A stretch of 8,883 nucleotides of DNA, taken from assembly GCA_021781625.1 (NCBI GenBank), contig JAJXWL010000059.1, forward strand, positions 1 through 8,883, given 5' to 3'. This document shows, in pieces, positions 5,609 to 8,883 of this stretch. Position 1 is the stretch's first letter, and each line of letters begins with the position of its first letter. The stretch comes from a bacterium (lineage in GTDB: Bacteria > Spirochaetota > Spirochaetia > JABEVK01). The position numbers and the translations under genes were made by a program. The notes under the pieces are model-generated. The model saw only the letters and a list, made by a program, of their open reading frames with translations. It did not search any database and was not told the origin of the DNA.

Positions 5609-8380
5609 CTACGTCGTCACCTCGGGGTCCAAGGGGCGGTCCTCAATATGCCCCGTATTTTCGTTAAACACAATCTTAAGTCGGGTCTTTTTCTCTTTGA
5701 CTTCATATAAACGGCCGTGAGATTCAATCGATACACCGGGATACAAGGTTTCGTAAATGATAATTTCACTGGGACAGTGCAAGTCAAACTTATCCCGCAG
5801 GTTAATGAGCTTCATATTGCGTTTTTCCAGCAGTTTCAACATGAGGACTTTATTCTTACGAACCTGAGCAAGTTTATCTTTATCCGCAGGAGAAGTTAAC
5901 GTGGTCATGAGGTGGTCCAATTTGACAATCGACTCGCGTAATTTATCGGTTTCTTTGACTTCAGCTGTGATTTGGGCTTCGATGAGGTAATCTTGTCCAA
6001 ACGAAACCGTGGTCGGCACCCCGTTTGGAGTGCCCAAATTATTGGTCACCAGGCCGCTTTTGACTTTGATGAGGCCACCCACCAAAGTCCCCCCGGGATT
6101 TTTTTGCCAAAGCTTGCCGTTACACATAACCCGGCAAAAGTGCAGAGATTTATGGACATGCAAATCCCCCACCGCAAAAAAGGTCGTTTTTTCAGCAAAA
6201 CCAACGGCGATATGCTGTTTGGCGCGTAACAAGGCTTTGCCTTCACCTTTGACACCCGCCGCTTGAATATTCGAATCTGAGGAGAGCAAGGCCCCCACAA
6301 CCTGGCCTTTGACCTTGATGGCACCGGCCATGACAAAAAGTCCCTCGTCCACACCTTCTTCGACGAATACCTCTCCGGGAAATTTGACACTACCTGTGCG
6401 GCCATCCACATTCTTCAATTGAATTTGATGCCGTAAAGACAACAGCGGCGGCTCCAAGAGGATTTCACCGCTTTTTTCAGCAATAATCTTTTGAACCCCG
6501 AGTTCTTTTTCTTCCGCTTTGAGGTGTTCAGACAACTTGAGAATCAAAGGTTCGCCTTCCACGGGAATCACATTCCCCAAAACATCGACACCATCGGGTT
6601 GGTCCATGTCGGGCAAGGAATACTCCGCCACCACCTCACCGGCTTGAACCGCACCAGTCAACCGCTGACGGGGGTCCTTGCGAACCGATACCAGAAATTT
6701 TAACCGCCGTTCGAGGTCAGAGCTGGAAGGAAGTCCACGAGCAATCAGAACCTTTTCAACGGCTCTTCCGGCCTGCACCACCTCAAAGGCTTGCTGGAGG
6801 GCCTTCTCGTCCAAACCGTAGGTGACTTGATGATCTTTCAGAGCCGCATGAATCGCTTCGAGGGTAAGGGGACGCCCCGTGGCCACGGGGGGGTAAAGAC
6901 TCAGAAAAGCTTCCAGATTATCCGGTGCTCGGGTCACCGTCACACGGCCGTCACGATGTTCTCGAACTTGCAGTTTTGTACTTTGCCCGGTCTTTTCTAC
7001 GATCAAGAGGCCGTTCTTCACGGCTTCAAGGGTGTCGCCAGACCTCTGGAGACCGAATAGCAATTCAACGGTGGGATCATTGCCAGGAATCGGGGGAATT
7101 TTTTCACCGTAAACATCCAGACCGGCATGCCCTTCTTGCCCCACAGGGGTTTCAAAAACCGCCACGGGATGCTCTTGTTGAACAACCGCCAGGGAGAGTC
7201 CCGTGGTGGACTCAAGTCCAAGAGCCTTGAAGAGGGGGGCAGCTTCTTCGGGAGGCAAAAAATCCACCTTGAATTCCAGCTGTCGATCGGCCCCTCGTGT
7301 CGGCGCCTTGCCTTCAGCTAACAAAAGACCCGGCAATTCCGTTTGTGGCCCCACCATAAATTCGTTGACCGCTGTTTTGACAGATTCAAAGGAAAAACCC
7401 TTTAACCCCGCTTGGCGTAAAGCTTGGCCTAAGTCCTTCAAAGATAAAGGTCTTCCGTTACCTAGAGGTTTTTCAAGTCGCAACTGCGCCATCACACGGT
7501 TGGGAGAAACCTCAATAAAAAAACTGCCATCACGGTCTTTGTTCAACGAACGGTCAAAGCTTTCGTGGGTATTTATTGCTTCAGCTAGCCAATTGTCCAA
7601 TAGGGAGGTATCAATCAGACGTTCACGAGGGTACGAGGCTTCGAGCTGGGCGAGGATTTGTTCTGAAGTGACTGACGGTGCCTGGGCATCCCCTGGAAAA
7701 AAGGACAAGCGAACGCCGGTTTTATCTTCAGAATACATCAGTTCCCACCGGTGGAGTGTAAAAGGAACTAACTCAGCCCAATTCTTTCCTACTCTGAGAA
7801 ACCCAGTGGTCTCGGCAGAAATTTCTGAACGTTTTCTGACGAGGGCTTGCCCCCAATAAAACTCTTCGTGTTTCAGCGGAGGGGGAGGAACCACCTGTCC
7901 GGACAAATCTCGACCTGGCTTACCAGCTTGCGCAGGTTTCTGGGTGGCAACAACAGCCCCAGCTTCGACAAAGGCTAAGATCTTGACTTGGTGGTCCACC
8001 AAAGCTTTCTCTTTAGCGGCAGAATACACCACGGGAGGTCCCGCTTTTTTAAAGACTTCAAGTGCCAGTCTTTTCAAGTCTTCGGGTAACCCCAACTTTT
8101 CTGACCAGTTGAGCGTCTCGGGCACTGGCGGCTGTGGTAATTGACCTTGGGCGATGACTTCGGATTTTTCTGTTTCTTTAGTCAAGGAAAACTTACGTAA
8201 GCGTTCTAAAACCTCTTCTGGTTCAAAGCCCTCTCGAATACCAGCCTCATGCAGGACTTTTAAAACCGCCGAAGAATCGTATTCTAGGTCTCCACCTTTT
8301 TTGAGGTACAACACGGCCTGGAGGGTGACAGGATCAACTGCTGCGGTAAGTACCCCACGAAAGCGAAAACCAGATGCCAT
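5609..8380 (-). CDS. fapA: FapA/DUF342 family protein with three tandem N-terminal modules
   Basis: FapA-family (DUF342) proteins are cytoplasmic polymer-like beta-helix proteins; Vibrio FapA is needed for polar flagellar assembly. No enzymatic motif is visible. At 923 residues this is well above the usual 450-700. The C-terminal half is typical: Gly-rich beta-helix repeats at about 656-800, with LVGGLIKVKSG and LGTPNGVPTTVSFG as the family signature, then a charged coiled coil (about 803-865), then a short beta tail. The N-terminal part holds three copies of the FapA N-terminal module (about 10-207, 284-472, 477-655). Landmarks are the V/L-x-A-x-G turns at 75-79, 353-357 and 545-549, and the motifs GRDLSG, GLDVYG and GVDVLG. 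A degenerate helical piece sits at 221-270. ATG 8380 follows the flhG stop by 17 bases; GAGCGG five bases upstream is a weak Shine-Dalgarno. The flhG neighbour points to a flagellar role. Confidence 0.88.
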   Translation of the reverse strand: MASGFRFRGVLTAAVDPVTLQAVLYLKKGGDLEYDSSAVLKVLHEAGIREGFEPEEVLERLRKFSLTKETEKSEVIAQGQLPQPPVPETLNWSEKLGLPEDLKRLALEVFKKAGPPVVYSAAKEKALVDHQVKILAFVEAGAVVATQKPAQAGKPGRDLSGQVVPPPPLKHEEFYWGQALVRKRSEISAETTGFLRVGKNWAELVPFTLHRWELMYSEDKTGVRLSFFPGDAQAPSVTSEQILAQLEASYPRERLIDTSLLDNWLAEAINTHESFDRSLNKDRDGSFFIEVSPNRVMAQLRLEKPLGNGRPLSLKDLGQALRQAGLKGFSFESVKTAVNEFMVGPQTELPGLLLAEGKAPTRGADRQLEFKVDFLPPEEAAPLFKALGLESTTGLSLAVVQQEHPVAVFETPVGQEGHAGLDVYGEKIPPIPGNDPTVELLFGLQRSGDTLEAVKNGLLIVEKTGQSTKLQVREHRDGRVTVTRAPDNLEAFLSLYPPVATGRPLTLEAIHAALKDHQVTYGLDEKALQQAFEVVQAGRAVEKVLIARGLPSSSDLERRLKFLVSVRKDPRQRLTGAVQAGEVVAEYSLPDMDQPDGVDVLGNVIPVEGEPLILKLSEHLKAEEKELGVQKIIAEKSGEILLEPPLLSLRHQIQLKNVDGRTGSVKFPGEVFVEEGVDEGLFVMAGAIKVKGQVVGALLSSDSNIQAAGVKGEGKALLRAKQHIAVGFAEKTTFFAVGDLHVHKSLHFCRVMCNGKLWQKNPGGTLVGGLIKVKSGLVTNNLGTPNGVPTTVSFGQDYLIEAQITAEVKETDKLRESIVKLDHLMTTLTSPADKDKLAQVRKNKVLMLKLLEKRNMKLINLRDKFDLHCPSEIIIYETLYPGVSIESHGRLYEVKEKKTRLKIVFNENTGHIEDRPLDPEVTT
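6875..6890. repeat. Perfect 16-bp palindrome inside the FapA-family gene
   Basis: CCCCGTGGCCACGGGG is a perfect palindrome without spacer, lying in codons for about residues 497-502 at the front of the third module. A palindrome of this length is expected at random about once in 65,000 positions, so chance in an 8.9-kb window is unlikely but not excluded. It might be a protein binding site or simply a coding coincidence. Confidence 0.3.
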
Positions 8381-8397
8381 GTTGTCCGCTCAACCTT

Positions 8398-8883
8398 TCA
8401 AAGCTGATAGCCTGACTGAATCGCCTTGACGATCTTGGACTTCAGCAAATTGTTTTCATTTTTCAGCTGTTGGATTTCCCATTGCTGAGTTTTCACGGTT
8501 TCTACCAGGTCCCCCATGGTCAGTGCCCCCGTGTTAAGCAGATCTTCCAGATAATTGAGTTTAGCCCCAAAGTCAACTTCAGCCTCTAAGACAGCCATTT
8601 GATAGGTTTCTTCGAGAGCCTCTAAGGCTAAAGGTCCCATGTCCTCGCGTTCAAACTGCGTAATTTTATCGGCAACCCGATAGATAGCCTGCGATAAGAC
8701 AGACTGGGGTTTGTACAATAAGATGGGCAGTCGCGAGGCTAAGGCGACATCCTGTAAATCATCCCGATAAATCACCCCTAAATGCTCTAGGTCAACGCCT
8801 AAATATTCGCGGCAAGACCGACGGACTTTGGCAGTCTTGACCACATCTTTCGGGTCTTCCAACATATTCATTAAAAAACGGGG
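8398..8883 (-). CDS. flhG: FlhG-like MinD/ParA-family ATPase, C-terminal part
   Basis: Only the last 161 codons are in the window; the frame is still open at 8883 (PRFLMNMLEDPKD), so the start and the P-loop lie outside. FlhG (YlxH/FleN) is a membrane-associated ATPase that with FlhF sets the number and position of flagella. The visible part shows the C-terminal half of the MinD fold: NMLEDPKD, RRSCREYLG, LGVIYRDD, QDVALASRLPI and YKPQSVLSQAI. These match the FlhG pattern of RRSCREYLGxDLExLGxIxxDxxxxxAxxxRxPxxxxxPxS. After that fold comes an extension of about 80 residues, rich in Glu, Leu and Gln, with heptad-like spacing (VKTQQWEIQQLKNENNLLK), probably a coiled coil for self-association or partner binding. 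Ordinary FlhG/MinD proteins end soon after the ATPase fold, so this tail is notable. The stop is 17 bases before the FapA-family start. Confidence 0.85.
   Translation of the reverse strand, partial: PRFLMNMLEDPKDVVKTAKVRRSCREYLGVDLEHLGVIYRDDLQDVALASRLPILLYKPQSVLSQAIYRVADKITQFEREDMGPLALEALEETYQMAVLEAEVDFGAKLNYLEDLLNTGALTMGDLVETVKTQQWEIQQLKNENNLLKSKIVKAIQSGYQL

Noticed and set aside
7203..7859. Open frame of 218 codons on the plus strand opposite the FapA-family gene
   Set aside because: The product is serine- and arginine-rich low-complexity sequence, as expected of the antisense of a real gene, and the minus-strand frame is strongly supported by module repeats.
8863..8871. ATG at 8871 or 8865 as the true start of the FlhG-like gene
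   Set aside because: The frame is open upstream to the window edge, PRFL before the methionine fits the FlhG core strand, and the P-loop half of the fold would be missing.

Overview
The window reads as a bacterial chromosome segment of intermediate GC, densely coded on both strands, and probably from a free-living or host-associated spirochaete. That assignment is inferred from the pairing of an FlhG-like ATPase with a DUF342/FapA protein, an order I recall from spirochaete flagellar operons. It is also inferred from the style of the Lgt N-terminus (PSW.HPEIIPGL..RWYGLMY). It was not tested by database search.

Layout, left to right. Positions 1-1613 (minus): a response regulator with a DUF3369 middle and a C-terminal HD-GYP cyclic-di-GMP phosphodiesterase. 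Its stop codon overlaps, as ATGA, the start of another gene that leaves the window at position 1. Positions 1614-1676: a short divergent intergenic region holding a plausible sigma70-type promoter for the regulator and an imperfect inverted repeat. Positions 1677-4593 (plus): a ravA-viaA pair, a MoxR-family AAA+ ATPase and its von Willebrand A partner. Positions 4571-8883 (minus): three closely spaced co-directional genes, read as flhG (3' part only), a 923-residue FapA/DUF342 protein, and lgt (prolipoprotein diacylglyceryl transferase). viaA and lgt converge and overlap by 23 bp at their 3' ends.

Working together: the HD-GYP regulator should lower c-di-GMP in response to phosphorylation. FlhG and FapA belong to flagellar placement and assembly. 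Lgt starts lipoprotein maturation in the inner membrane. RavA-ViaA form a chaperone-like ATPase pair, linked in E. coli to respiratory complexes and the envelope. No gene-free stretch longer than about 65 bp is present, and I saw no tRNA, rRNA, CRISPR, insertion sequence or phage gene.

Nothing here is clearly an undescribed system. The most unusual items are the FapA protein, which carries three tandem copies of the FapA N-terminal module plus a degenerate partial copy, the ATGA-coupled unknown partner of the HD-GYP regulator, and the ravA-viaA pair with a divergent LdcI-contact region in this setting.
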